Part shown: one piece after another, positions 44,456 through 53,451 of the stretch
Layout of the letters: every line of letters starts with the position of its first letter
Numbering within the stretch: position 1 is the first letter of the stretch
From: JAHEJA01 sp965656445
GTDB lineage: Bacteria; Pseudomonadota; Alphaproteobacteria; Rhodobacterales; Rhodobacteraceae
Direction: 5' to 3'
Assembly (NCBI GenBank): GCA_965656445.1
Contig: CBFHKO010000001.1
Location: 62,001-126,000 of the forward strand
Length of the DNA: 64,000 bases
Translations under genes and position numbers: made by a program
Notes under the pieces: model-generated
Database searches by the model: none
What the model saw: the letters and a program-made list of their open reading frames with translations, nothing else
Told to the model about the DNA's origin: nothing

Positions 44456-45423
44456 GATGGACGGCGCAAGGTTTGCACCATCTGCGCCAAAATCGAGAGG
44501 GCGATTTCCGAAGGTGTTGCCGAGCCAATATCCAACCCGATTGGACCGTGAATTCGGCCGATATCCGTTTCAGAAAACCCATGGGCGCTCATGCGTTCGA
44601 TGCGCTTTGCATGGGTGCGTTTGGAGCCCAAAGCGCCAATGTAATAGGGCGTATTCCGCAAAGCTATAATCAGGGCAGGATCGTCCAATTTGGGATCATG
44701 CGTCAATAAAACCACCGCTGTGCGCCCATCGACACCGATCTGCTCCATTGCCTCATCTGGCCAGTCTTCGATGATCGTTACCCCTGGGAACCGGGCTTGC
44801 GATCCAAAGCTCGCGCGTGGCTCAATGATGACAGGATCAAATCCAGCGATCCGCGCCATTGGAACCAAAGCTTGCGCAATATGCACCGCCCCAACGACGA
44901 TCAAGCGCAGGGGTGGATTGTGAATGGCAATAAATGTCTCACCATCCTCTAAAAACCCAGATTTATCCGCACGGAACCGATCCTCGAATTCGGAAGAGGT
45001 CAAACGGCTCTCGCCAGTTTTAACATTCACGCAATAGGCAATAGGAACACGACGCGCACGATGATCCACCAAGGTTTTGAGTGTCTCAACCGAGAGGGCC
45101 GATCCAACAGGTTCGAGCAAAATTCGAATGGTTCCCCCACAGGCCAATCCGACAGAAAAGGCATCCGCGTCGCTCACGCCATATTCTAAAACCTTGCGCT
45201 CGCCCCTGTCCAAAGCCTCTATCGCCTCAAGAACAACAGCCCCTTCGACACATCCCCCCGAAACGGAGCCTTCCATGTCGCAGTCTTTATTGATGACCAA
45301 TTGGCCCCCAACGCGTCGCGGCGCAGAGCCCCAGGTTTGGATGACCGTTGCCAACACAGCTCCCTTACCCGCTTGATGCCAATCAAGGGCGCGTTCTGGC
45401 ATATTTTCAAAGATCGTATCCAT
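44452..45423 (-). CDS. XdhC/CoxI-family molybdenum cofactor maturation protein
   Basis: 323 residues. The N-terminal XdhC domain has VLATVIQTWGSAPRRVGGQLV and the cysteine-containing GSVSGGCVEGAVV and GLACGGTIRILLEPV. The C-terminal Rossmann domain has HIAQALVPMARIAGFDPVIIEPR and YYIGALGSKRTHAKRIERM. XdhC-type proteins bind and sulfurate or insert Mo-molybdopterin into xanthine-dehydrogenase-family enzymes. Third in the minus-strand order MoxR-VWA-XdhC-MoCo binding. Confidence 0.9.
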   Translation of the reverse strand: MDTIFENMPERALDWHQAGKGAVLATVIQTWGSAPRRVGGQLVINKDCDMEGSVSGGCVEGAVVLEAIEALDRGERKVLEYGVSDADAFSVGLACGGTIRILLEPVGSALSVETLKTLVDHRARRVPIAYCVNVKTGESRLTSSEFEDRFRADKSGFLEDGETFIAIHNPPLRLIVVGAVHIAQALVPMARIAGFDPVIIEPRASFGSQARFPGVTIIEDWPDEAMEQIGVDGRTAVVLLTHDPKLDDPALIIALRNTPYYIGALGSKRTHAKRIERMSAHGFSETDIGRIHGPIGLDIGSATPSEIALSILAQMVQTLRRPS

Positions 45424-45436
45424 CTTGGCTCCTGCT

Positions 45437-46699
45437 TTAGGGTTCAGACATCATCCGCATCAACCGCGCTTTGTCCCCGTGATCCCCTTTGATAGATATG
45501 ACTTCGGCCAAGTCTTGCAAAGAGGCAATTGAATGGGAGGCGCGAAAACTATCGACATGCGGGAGCATGGCGCGGATGCCTGTCGCCTTGGGGGCAAAGC
45601 CATCCCACCGCAGCAAAGGGTTCAGCCAGATCAAGCGTTTAGCAGACAGGCCAAGACGTTGGGTTTCCTTGGCAAGATCCCCATCATCGCCGCGATCTAA
45701 TCCATCCGTAATCAACAAAACAACGGCCCCTTGCCCCATCATGCGACGTGACCAATCTCGGTTAAAGCTATGTAAACAATGGGCAATGCGTGTGCCGCCT
45801 TCCCAATCTTGGGCCTCTGCACCCGCTGCGGCAAGGGCTGCATCGACATCGCGTGTTTTCATATGGCGTGAAATATTGGTTAAGCGTGTTCCAAAGGTAA
45901 AGGCATGCACCTTGGACCAGCCTGCCCCTTTGTGATTGCTGACCGCATGTAGGAAATGCAGCACCATACGGCTATATTGGCTCATGGATCCTGATATATC
46001 ACAGAGCACGATCAAGTTGGGCCAACGAATGCGCGGCTCTTTGCGGTGAAGGGCGGTGAAATCTCCACCTTTGCGCAAAGAGGCCCGCAATGTTTTGACC
46101 TTGTCAATATGTGCGCCTCTGAGGGCGGATTTGCTTCGACGTGAGGCTATGGGGGCCACGGGGAGGGTTAGTCGCGCAATCAAAGCCTTGGCCTGTGCAA
46201 TTTCGGCTGTACTCATTTGTTCGAAATCTAAGGTGCGCAAGCGTTCTTGATCCGACATTGTGAAAGAGGCATCCACCTCAATCATCGTTTCGCCCTCGTC
46301 CTCGTGATCTTGCTCTTCGGCTTGGGGCTGTAACCCATCCAAGAGCGCCTCTGCTGCGCGTTTTTCGGCGGCGGCGGCTTTGCGTTCTTCTTGGACGCCG
46401 CGCACGGCGGGTAACATCATGGACATCATATGTTCCAAAAACCGCGGATCGCGCCAATAGAGGCGGAACACTTGCGAAAACGTCGCCCGATGTTCGGGCC
46501 GATTGACAAAACAGGCATGCAACGCCCAATAAAAATCGGCCTTGTTGCTAAATCCTGCCGCCTCGATTGCGCGAACCGCATCAATCACGCGGCCCGGTCC
46601 GACAGGCAGCCCAGCGCGGCGTAACGCGCGGGCAAAATGCGTTATATTTTCCGCCAACCGTGGGTGATCTGGCAAATCTAGGGGGATATGCTCTGCCAT
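45437..46699 (-). CDS. VWA (CoxE-like) domain protein
   Basis: 420 residues. The C-terminal half is a von Willebrand A domain with a MIDAS metal site: NLIVLCDISGSMSQYSRM (Asp-x-Ser-x-Ser) and, later, VVLLITDGLDRGDDGDLA. The N-terminal half is helical with a highly charged stretch (about 125-150). CoxE-type VWA proteins act with a MoxR ATPase to mature the active site of CO dehydrogenase and related enzymes. It starts 2 bases after the MoxR stop, so they form one unit. Confidence 0.88.
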   Translation of the reverse strand: MAEHIPLDLPDHPRLAENITHFARALRRAGLPVGPGRVIDAVRAIEAAGFSNKADFYWALHACFVNRPEHRATFSQVFRLYWRDPRFLEHMMSMMLPAVRGVQEERKAAAAEKRAAEALLDGLQPQAEEQDHEDEGETMIEVDASFTMSDQERLRTLDFEQMSTAEIAQAKALIARLTLPVAPIASRRSKSALRGAHIDKVKTLRASLRKGGDFTALHRKEPRIRWPNLIVLCDISGSMSQYSRMVLHFLHAVSNHKGAGWSKVHAFTFGTRLTNISRHMKTRDVDAALAAAGAEAQDWEGGTRIAHCLHSFNRDWSRRMMGQGAVVLLITDGLDRGDDGDLAKETQRLGLSAKRLIWLNPLLRWDGFAPKATGIRAMLPHVDSFRASHSIASLQDLAEVISIKGDHGDKARLMRMMSEP

Positions 46700-46701
46700 G
46701 A

Positions 46702-47607
46702 CTAGGCGCTTTCCACCGTTTCCTTTGCCTCATCTAGAATACGCTTGGCTTCTGATCCTTGGATTTTGGCAATGTCATCTTGGTATTTCAAAACGGCCCC
46801 AAGTGTGTCGGAAATCACCTCGGGACTTAATTCAATCACGTCCAAGGCCAATAAGCATTTCGCCCAATCAATGGTTTCTGCAACGCCTGGTTTTTTAAAC
46901 AAATCTTCCGTTCTGAGATGTTGAACAAAGGCCACGACATTACGGCTTAGGGTTTCGGCGACTTCTGGTGCTTGTGCGCGTAAGATGTCTAATTCACGCT
47001 CATATTTGGGGTAATCCACCCAATGATATAAACACCGCCGCTTGAGCGCATCATGGACCTCTCTCGTGCGGTTAGAGGTCAAGATCACCAGAGGCGGTTC
47101 TTCGGCCTTGATCGTGCCGAGTTCTGGAATGGTGACTTGGAAATCAGAGAGGGCCTCTAACAAGAAGGCCTCAAAGGGTTCGTCTGTGCGGTCCAACTCA
47201 TCAATCAACAAAATAGGCGCGCCGCCCTCTTGGGGATGCATGGCCTCTAGCAAAGGGCGCCTAATGAGGTATTTATCACTAAACAAATCCGCATTAAGAT
47301 CATCCCCAGATTTGCCGCCGCTGGCCTCGGCCGAACGAATAGCAATCATTTGCGCGGTAAAGTTCCACTCATAGACAGCAGAGGACGCATCTAACCCCTC
47401 ATAGCATTGCAACCGAATGAGCCGTTTTCCAAGAGCGGCCGCCATGGCCTTGGCGATTTCGGTTTTCCCAACCCCTGCTTCGCCCTCTAAAAACAAGGGG
47501 CGTCCAAGTTTCAAAGACAGAAACACAACAGTGGCGAGATCACGACCACAGATATATCCCTGCTCGCCCAGTGCCGATTGAACGTCGTCTATAGATGCAA
47601 ATGCCAC
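46702..47607 (-). CDS. MoxR-family AAA ATPase (CoxD-like)
   Basis: 301 residues from a GTG start at 47607 with GGGAGG 5 bases before it; the frame is open to 47643 without a ribosome site. Walker A is LEGEAGVGKTEIAKAM (about 40), Walker B is ILLIDELDRTDEPFEAFLLE, sensor 1 is VILTSNRTRE and the arginine region is LKRRCLYHWVDYP. CoxD-type MoxR ATPases work as chaperones with VWA proteins. First gene of the four-gene maturation cluster. Confidence 0.9.
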   Translation of the reverse strand: MAFASIDDVQSALGEQGYICGRDLATVVFLSLKLGRPLFLEGEAGVGKTEIAKAMAAALGKRLIRLQCYEGLDASSAVYEWNFTAQMIAIRSAEASGGKSGDDLNADLFSDKYLIRRPLLEAMHPQEGGAPILLIDELDRTDEPFEAFLLEALSDFQVTIPELGTIKAEEPPLVILTSNRTREVHDALKRRCLYHWVDYPKYERELDILRAQAPEVAETLSRNVVAFVQHLRTEDLFKKPGVAETIDWAKCLLALDVIELSPEVISDTLGAVLKYQDDIAKIQGSEAKRILDEAKETVESA

Positions 47608-47779
47608 GTCATCCTCCCATTTTGACCATTGCTGCACTCTCACGCAGCTGGGTCAACCCTGCCTAAAGTAGGAGAGAGCACACAGTATTGGAAATTCATC
47701 CATATCAGATGGGTTTCATATTCCCCCGCGCGACAAAAGCATTTATACACGTCCCTAGGACATATATCGGAGACCCATC
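47608..47779. promoter_or_regulatory. Divergent region between the moxR and glycosyltransferase genes
   Basis: 172 bases with the moxR ribosome binding site at one end and GGAG at the other. It must contain both promoters; I cannot assign the boxes. Confidence 0.35.
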
Positions 47780-48826
47780 ATGCCCAGCGCCCTCGCCCTT
47801 TTGACCCAAAAGAACGAAGGAGCCTTTTTGTTGGAATGGTTTGCACATCATATTGCCACAGGGTTTGATAAGGTTTTGGTCTACTCCAACGATTGTGTCG
47901 ATGGCAGCGATCTCATGTTAGATCGGCTTTCTGAATTGGGATATTGTGATCATGTCCGCAATGACGGCCCCTATGACGATCGCGGCATTCAATTCACGGC
48001 TCTGAAATTGGCGGAAAAGCATCCCCTCGTTCAGGAAGCCGATTGGATATTGTCGATGGATGTGGATGAATTCGTCAATATCAAAATAGGCGATCACACG
48101 CTATCGGCCTTGTGGTCTGCTCTTCCTGAGGCCACGGCAATTACCCTAACATGGCGGCTTTTTGGGAATAACAACATCTATGCTTACGAAGACCTCCCTA
48201 TCCGTGAGCAATTCACCAAAGCCGCGCCAGAGACGCTTGATTGGCCGTGGCGGGCCTTTATGATCAAGACATTATACAAGAACGATGGCACCTACCGAAA
48301 GCTTGGCGTGCATCGCCCCCGTAACCCCGATAAATCAAAACTAGACACAGCACGTTGGTTTGATGGCTCTGGACGGCGCTTGGGGGGCGAGTATCTCACC
48401 AATCGACTGTTTTCGCCCTTTACCCAGAATAACTATGATCTGGTGCAGATGAACCATTATCCCCTTGGGGCAATGCAGAGCTTTATAATTAAAGTGGATC
48501 GCGGGCGCTCTGGTCATTCTTATCAGCCTTTGGGAATGGATTATTGGACTGAGCGCAATTACAACACTGAGAGCGATACATCAGTTTTAGCTTTGAATGA
48601 TACGGTGTCCGCCCTCATGGAACGGTTTCTCTCTGATCCTAAACTGGCTCAGCTCCATCACAATGCAGTTGCTTGGCGGCATCACCAGTTTGAAAGGCTC
48701 ATGGCGCAAGAACCCATGCGCGCCTTGCTGGGCCGAATGATGGTCACACCACAAACTCAGCCAATTTCACCCGAAAATGCACGAATTTTGGTGAATTATG
48801 CGAAAAATGCCCAAAACGGCGCGTAA
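47780..48826 (+). CDS. Glycosyltransferase family 2-like protein
   Basis: 348 residues. The N-terminal GT-A region has LALLTQKNEGAFLLEWFAHH and the metal/nucleotide-sugar motif in WILSMDVDEFVNIKIGD (Asp-x-Asp, about 95). Histidines and tryptophans in LGVHRPRNPD and MNHYPLGAMQSFI are typical of the Roseobacter proteins of this kind (Glyco_tranf_2_4 / GT92-like). Donor and acceptor are unknown. GGAG lies 9 bases before the ATG. It precedes an alpha/beta-hydrolase-like gene by 69 bases. Confidence 0.83.
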   Translation: MPSALALLTQKNEGAFLLEWFAHHIATGFDKVLVYSNDCVDGSDLMLDRLSELGYCDHVRNDGPYDDRGIQFTALKLAEKHPLVQEADWILSMDVDEFVNIKIGDHTLSALWSALPEATAITLTWRLFGNNNIYAYEDLPIREQFTKAAPETLDWPWRAFMIKTLYKNDGTYRKLGVHRPRNPDKSKLDTARWFDGSGRRLGGEYLTNRLFSPFTQNNYDLVQMNHYPLGAMQSFIIKVDRGRSGHSYQPLGMDYWTERNYNTESDTSVLALNDTVSALMERFLSDPKLAQLHHNAVAWRHHQFERLMAQEPMRALLGRMMVTPQTQPISPENARILVNYAKNAQNGA

Positions 48827-48895
48827 CTTGGTCAAAGTTTAACCACAGTTCTCCCTCACTGAGGGCAAAACATAACAAGTAAACTGTGGTCCCCT

Positions 48896-49840
48896 ATGAA
48901 TTCGCAAACCGACATGTTCACCAAGGTGTTCGAAAAATCAAACTTTCAAGCATGGCTAGAGGATCTAGACCAGTTTGATGATCTGTTTATTGACTACCTC
49001 GGAGATGACCATGCCTCAATTCAGATTGAGGGCAATTCAACGCTGTTTGTCGATTTCACAAGCTTTGAGGGTCTCTTTACCTATGCCCCTGCTGGACACC
49101 CCCTCGCGTGGCAATTGGCGCAGTCTTTGGGGTGGTCCACACTGTCTCTTGTCTGTTCTCGGCCAACTTGGTTTCGTGATCCTTATGTTTATTCCTATTT
49201 CAATCGTCTCGTCGATGACGGAACGTTAGACGAATTCGACCAAGTTATCTTTTATGGCGCCGAATCCGCAGGCTACGCTGCCGCCGCCTATTCTATCAGC
49301 TACCCAAGTGCGCAGGTTGTTTTAATATCCCCCCATGCAAGCCAGAACCCCGATGTCGCAATCTGGGACAAACGCCACAAATCCGCACGTCGCTTAAATT
49401 TTTCTTCCCCCTTTGGCTATGCACCCGCAATAGCGCAAGCCGCGGACCGTGTCACACTCCTTTATGATCCCTTTGTGGACGAGGACGCCATGCATGCCGC
49501 CTTGTTCCCGTATCAGCATTCGCACCATATTCGCCTCCGTCATCTCGGCACAGGGATAGAACGCATGCTCGTTGAGATGGATCAATTCATTCCCTTGATC
49601 CAATCCATCACGGACAAAGATGCCGCACCCTCCAATATCTTTAACATCCTTAAAGCGCGTAAAACCTACCTTCCCTATTTACGCTCTCTGTTAGTGAGGT
49701 GCGATCGAAGCAAACGCTATAATTTGGCGAAATTAGTGTGTACCCATACATTGGCGCATTACAACGCTCCACGGTTCCGGAAATACCTTGATCTCATTGA
49801 GGGCGAAAATTCTAACGCGAAAGACAGTTCAGCAGGCTAA
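48896..49840 (+). CDS. Alpha/beta-hydrolase-like protein, function unknown
   Basis: 314 residues. The central part FDQVIFYGAESAGYAAAAYS (about 115-135) looks like a serine nucleophile elbow of alpha/beta hydrolases, followed by QVVLISPHAS and later HHIRLRHLGTGIERML, where a catalytic histidine could lie. Related Roseobacter proteins are often mislabelled as PAPS reductases; no PAPS-reductase motif is present. Similar folds occur with capsule or surface-sugar glycosyltransferases, and one lies next door. There is no clear ribosome site at ATG 48896; 48911 is another possible start. Confidence 0.6.
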   Translation: MNSQTDMFTKVFEKSNFQAWLEDLDQFDDLFIDYLGDDHASIQIEGNSTLFVDFTSFEGLFTYAPAGHPLAWQLAQSLGWSTLSLVCSRPTWFRDPYVYSYFNRLVDDGTLDEFDQVIFYGAESAGYAAAAYSISYPSAQVVLISPHASQNPDVAIWDKRHKSARRLNFSSPFGYAPAIAQAADRVTLLYDPFVDEDAMHAALFPYQHSHHIRLRHLGTGIERMLVEMDQFIPLIQSITDKDAAPSNIFNILKARKTYLPYLRSLLVRCDRSKRYNLAKLVCTHTLAHYNAPRFRKYLDLIEGENSNAKDSSAG

Positions 49841-49882
49841 AACCACTGGAAGATTTCAGCGATATTGTGTAACCGCTGTGCC

Positions 49883-50926
49883 ATGAGCACAGATTTGACC
49901 CTTACCCGCCCCGATGACTGGCATCTTCACCTGCGCGATGGTGACATGCTGGCTGCTGTCCTTCCTGAAACTGCCCGCCATTTTGCCCGCGCGATTATCA
50001 TGCCAAACTTGGTTCCCCCTGTTGTGACAGGTGAGGATGCGCGCGCCTATCGTGATCGCATCATGGCCGCTCTCCCTGAGGGCATGTCTTTTGAACCGCT
50101 TATGACGCTCTACCTGACGGAACAGACCGATCCCGACGATCTAGCCGCTGCGTTTCAATCTGGCCTGATCAAAGCGGTCAAACTCTATCCCGCAGGGGCA
50201 ACAACCAACTCTGCCTCAGGGGTTCGTAATTTCGAAAATGTGCGCCCCGTCTTGGAACGAATGGGGGAAATTGGCTGTCCTTTATGTATTCACGGCGAAG
50301 TCACCAAAGACGACATAGACATCTTTGATCGTGAGGCCGTCTTTATCGACACCGTCCTTGATCCCCTGCGCCGCGCCATTCCTCAGCTTCGCGTGATCAT
50401 GGAACATATCACCACATCCGACGGTGTGGCCTATGCACAATCCGTCGATGAGGGGCTCGCCGCAACCATTACAACACATCACCTCATTATCAATCGCAAC
50501 CACATCTTGGTCGGTGGGATCAAACCGCATTACTACTGCTTGCCTGTCGCTAAACGCGAAAGCCACCGCCTCGCCTTGGTCCAAGCCGCCACCAGCGGCG
50601 ATAAACGCTTTTTCCTGGGCACAGATAGCGCACCGCATCTGGACCACCTCAAAGAAAATGCATGTGGATGCGCTGGCTGCTTTACCGCGACCAACACAAT
50701 GCCCCTCTTGGCCCATGTCTTTGAACAAGAAAACGCATTGGACAAGCTTGAGCGGTTTACCTCTCTCAACGGCCCTGCCTTCTATCGCCTTCCTGTGAAT
50801 ACAGAGACACTCACCTTAACCAAGTCCGATCAAAAAACGATTTGGCCCAAAAACATTGAGACCCCGCAAGGGCCAGTCACCCTCTTTGATCCAGGCTTTG
50901 ACGTACATTGGTCTGTCGCAGACTAA
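49883..50926 (+). CDS. pyrC: Dihydroorotase (PyrC type)
   Basis: Closes carbamoyl aspartate to dihydroorotate in pyrimidine synthesis. The 347 residues from ATG 49883 match E. coli PyrC length. Zinc ligands and active-site residues are visible: DDWHLHLRDG, the carbamylated lysine in IKAVKLYPAGATTNS, CIHGEV, MEHITT and the catalytic aspartate in LGTDSAPH. It is followed by pyrE after an intergenic repeat. Confidence 0.95.
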   Translation: MSTDLTLTRPDDWHLHLRDGDMLAAVLPETARHFARAIIMPNLVPPVVTGEDARAYRDRIMAALPEGMSFEPLMTLYLTEQTDPDDLAAAFQSGLIKAVKLYPAGATTNSASGVRNFENVRPVLERMGEIGCPLCIHGEVTKDDIDIFDREAVFIDTVLDPLRRAIPQLRVIMEHITTSDGVAYAQSVDEGLAATITTHHLIINRNHILVGGIKPHYYCLPVAKRESHRLALVQAATSGDKRFFLGTDSAPHLDHLKENACGCAGCFTATNTMPLLAHVFEQENALDKLERFTSLNGPAFYRLPVNTETLTLTKSDQKTIWPKNIETPQGPVTLFDPGFDVHWSVAD

Positions 50927-50929
50927 GTC

Positions 50930-50968
50930 TTCATCTTTGCAAAAATACTCCCGCCGGAGGCATCCCAC
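50930..50968. repeat. Dispersed intergenic repeat, copy 2
   Basis: A 39-base element starting 4 bases after the pyrC stop, containing TTTGCAAAAATACTCCCGCC and GGAGGCATCCCAC. It matches copy 1 (23335-23374) with two substitutions and one base missing. CTCC-CGCC-GGAG can fold into a small hairpin in this copy but only poorly in the other. Confidence 0.75.
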
Positions 50969-51007
50969 AGAGGCAACTGGCGCGACCTTACCGAGAAAGG
51001 ATAGATT

Positions 51008-51685
51008 ATGATCCCATCCACATATCCAGAGGCCAAAGAAATCGCGCGGCTCACTGCGCGTATGCTCCTTGAAATTCAAGCGGTCCATTTTAATGCCAAA
51101 GACCCCTTTATTTTGGCCTCAGGTCTGCCCAGCCCGACCTATATCGATTGCCGTAAACTGATCAGCTACCCACGCATTCGCGCGACCTTGATGGATTTCC
51201 TAACTGTCACAGTTATGCGCAACGCAGGCTTTGAAGCGTTTGATAACATCGCAGGTGGCGAAACCGCAGGCATTCCTTTTGCCGCCCTTGTCGCAGAACG
51301 CATGGCCTTGCCCATGACATATGTGCGCAAAAAGCCAAAAGGCTACGGCCGGAACGCCCGCATCGAAGGCGCCATGAGCGAAGGCGAGCGTGTTCTTTTG
51401 GTTGAGGATCTCACAACGGATGGCGGATCAAAATTGAGCTTTGTAGATGCGATCCGCGACACGGGCGCAAGCTGTGGCCATACGGCGGTGATCTTCTACT
51501 ATGGTATCTTCCCGGAAACGGAAAAAACCCTTGGGGATCACGGCGTTGATCTTCATTACCTCTGCACATGGTGGGACGTCCTCGAAGAGGCCAAAGCCCA
51601 AGGATCCTTTGATCAAGACACGCTTAACGAAGTCGAAGCCTTCTTGAATGCGCCGCGCGCGTGGCAAGAGGCGCGCGCAAAATAA
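51008..51685 (+). CDS. pyrE: Orotate phosphoribosyltransferase
   Basis: Joins orotate with PRPP to give OMP. The 225 residues contain the PRPP-binding loop VLLVEDLTTDGGSKL and the catalytic-loop region TYVRKKPKGYGRNARIEG. LASGLPSPTYIDCRKL is typical of the N-terminal substrate side. AAAGGA precedes the ATG. It is in one direction with pyrC, two steps of the same pathway. A terminator follows. Confidence 0.95.
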   Translation: MIPSTYPEAKEIARLTARMLLEIQAVHFNAKDPFILASGLPSPTYIDCRKLISYPRIRATLMDFLTVTVMRNAGFEAFDNIAGGETAGIPFAALVAERMALPMTYVRKKPKGYGRNARIEGAMSEGERVLLVEDLTTDGGSKLSFVDAIRDTGASCGHTAVIFYYGIFPETEKTLGDHGVDLHYLCTWWDVLEEAKAQGSFDQDTLNEVEAFLNAPRAWQEARAK

Positions 51686-51692
51686 AACCTGT

Positions 51693-51720
51693 AAATGAGC
51701 GCGTCAGTCGCGCTCATTTT
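51693..51720 (+). terminator. Terminator of pyrE
   Basis: Perfect 11-bp stem AAATGAGCGCG / CGCGCTCATTT with a 5-base loop, ending in TTTT, 7 bases after the stop codon. Confidence 0.9.
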
Positions 51721-51723
51721 CCG

Positions 51724-51743
51724 TATAATTAGAGTTATCCACA
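51724..51743 (+). promoter_or_regulatory. dnaB promoter -10 box with overlapping DnaA box
   Basis: A perfect TATAAT (51724-51729) is followed by a perfect DnaA box TTATCCACA (51735-51743) placed about where transcription would start. No good -35 box is visible. A DnaA-bound site here could repress or tune dnaB. The dnaB start codon is 66 bases further. Confidence 0.65.
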
Positions 51744-51809
51744 GAAACATACAATTTGCGATCTTGGCCAAGTTTGGCTATCTATTTGGGACGAATTGAC
51801 AGGTGGGAC

Positions 51810-53306
51810 ATGAATCAGATCGCAAATATTTCCGATAAAACGCCTGACGTGCAATCACCAGAAACGATGCCGCATTCAATCGAGGCTGAGCAACAATTGC
51901 TAGGTGCGATTTTAACGAATAACGACGTTTATGATCGTGTTGCCTCAATCATCAAACCGGAGCATTTCTACGAACCCGTGCATGCCCGCATTTATGAAGT
52001 GGCCGCAGCGCGTATTGCGAAAAACAATCTGGCCTCCCCTGTGACCTTGTCCACCTTCCTGCAAGAGGACGAAGGACTAAAGGAACTTGGCGGTGGCACC
52101 TATTTGGCGCGTCTTGCAGGGGCGGCTATTGCGGGCTTTGCCGTGCGCGATTACGCGCAAATGATTTATGACTTGGCGATCCGTCGTCAGCTTATTCTCT
52201 TGGGAGAAGATATCTCAGAACGCGCGCGTCACGTTGATATCCAAACAGAGCCCAAAGAACAAATCATTCTCGCCGAACAATCGCTCTATAAACTGGGCGA
52301 AGAAGGCAATGCCGACAGTGGGTTTCAATCTTTTCTCAAAGCGGTCACAGCCGCTGTCGATGTCGCCAATAACGCCTATCAGCGCGAAGGCGGACTAGCC
52401 GGCATTTCCACGGGCCTTGTGGATATGGACAAAAAGCTTGGTGGATTGCACCCCTCAGATTTGCTGATCCTTGCGGGACGCCCCTCTATGGGGAAAACCT
52501 CTCTTGCAACCAATGTCGCCTATAATATTGCCAAAGCCTATAAGCGCGGTGTGCGTTCGGATGGAACCGAAGGCACGATTGAGGGCGGCGTGGTCGGGTT
52601 TTATTCCCTTGAAATGAGCGCGGAACAATTGGCTGCGCGTATTTTATCTGAGGCAGCCGAAGTTCCCTCAGAACAAATCCGCAAAGGCGACATGACAGAG
52701 GCCGAATTCCGCCGCTTTGTTGAGGCCGCCAAGCGATTAGAAAGCTGTCCGCTTTATATTGACGACACACCCGCCTTGCCTATTTCCCAACTGGCCGCCC
52801 GTGCGCGTCGTTTGAAACGGACCCATGGGTTAGATGTCTTGATCATCGACTATTTGCAGCTTGTGCGCCCCGCCTCTGCCAAAGATAGCCGTGTGAATGA
52901 GGTGTCCGAAATCACCCAAGGCATGAAAGCAATCGCCAAAGAGCTGAACATTCCCGTTATTGCCTTGTCCCAGCTATCCCGTCAGGTCGAAAGCCGTGAT
53001 GATAAACGTCCTCAGCTGTCGGACTTGCGGGAATCTGGATCGATTGAACAGGATGCGGATGTTGTGATGTTCGTGTTCCGCGAAGAATACTACAAAGAAC
53101 GTGAAAAACCGGGCGATCACGATTTGGAAAAAATGGCCGTCTGGCAAGATGAAATGGAACGCCTGCATGGTCGCGCCGAAGTTATCATCGGAAAACAACG
53201 TCACGGTCCGATTGGGTCGATTGAGCTCTCGTTCGAGGGTCAATTCACCCGTTTTGGTAATTTGATCAAGCCGTGGCAACAAGATGGTGGTGATCGCGGC
53301 TATTGA
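51810..53306 (+). CDS. dnaB: Replicative DNA helicase DnaB
   Basis: Hexameric 5'-3' helicase of the replication fork. The 498 residues from ATG 51810 (MNQIANISDKT; the frame is open to 51756) have an N-terminal DnaB domain (PHSIEAEQQLLGAILTNNDVYDRV, about 20-125) and a RecA-like ATPase with Walker A AGRPSMGKTSLAT, VGFYSLEMSAEQLAARI, Walker B LIIDYLQLVRP and SQLSRQVESRDDKRPQLSDLRESGSIEQDAD (arginine finger region). No intein is present. Confidence 0.96.
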   Translation: MNQIANISDKTPDVQSPETMPHSIEAEQQLLGAILTNNDVYDRVASIIKPEHFYEPVHARIYEVAAARIAKNNLASPVTLSTFLQEDEGLKELGGGTYLARLAGAAIAGFAVRDYAQMIYDLAIRRQLILLGEDISERARHVDIQTEPKEQIILAEQSLYKLGEEGNADSGFQSFLKAVTAAVDVANNAYQREGGLAGISTGLVDMDKKLGGLHPSDLLILAGRPSMGKTSLATNVAYNIAKAYKRGVRSDGTEGTIEGGVVGFYSLEMSAEQLAARILSEAAEVPSEQIRKGDMTEAEFRRFVEAAKRLESCPLYIDDTPALPISQLAARARRLKRTHGLDVLIIDYLQLVRPASAKDSRVNEVSEITQGMKAIAKELNIPVIALSQLSRQVESRDDKRPQLSDLRESGSIEQDADVVMFVFREEYYKEREKPGDHDLEKMAVWQDEMERLHGRAEVIIGKQRHGPIGSIELSFEGQFTRFGNLIKPWQQDGGDRGY

Positions 53307-53366
53307 TCCGTTTACTTGAAATTAAGGAAACAATGCTTACCTTAATAGCAAGAAAACGCTTTGGAT

Positions 53367-53395
53367 TTGCATATTCGCTCAGAATGCGGCATACT
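53367..53395 (+). promoter_or_regulatory. Possible promoter of the mini-ORF
   Basis: TTGCAT (53367-53372) and CATACT (53390-53395) at 17-base spacing; matches are only partial. Transcription would start around 53402, just before the AAGGAGAG ribosome site. Confidence 0.25.
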
Positions 53396-53414
53396 TATCC
53401 AAGCTAAGGAGAGA

Positions 53415-53450
53415 ATGATGAAACTAGGTCCAGACCCAATTATCATCTAA
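53415..53450 (+). CDS. Candidate 11-codon mini-ORF with strong ribosome site
   Basis: MMKLGPDPIII preceded by AAGGAGAG (53407-53414). This is one of the best ribosome binding sites in the window, and it stands in front of a frame that stops after 11 codons; a start at the second ATG (53418) would give 10. A 9-bp hairpin (53452-53476) follows directly. It could be a leader peptide, a tiny functional peptide or the remnant of a lost gene. I do not recognise the peptide. Confidence 0.3.
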   Translation: MMKLGPDPIII

Positions 53451-53451
53451 T

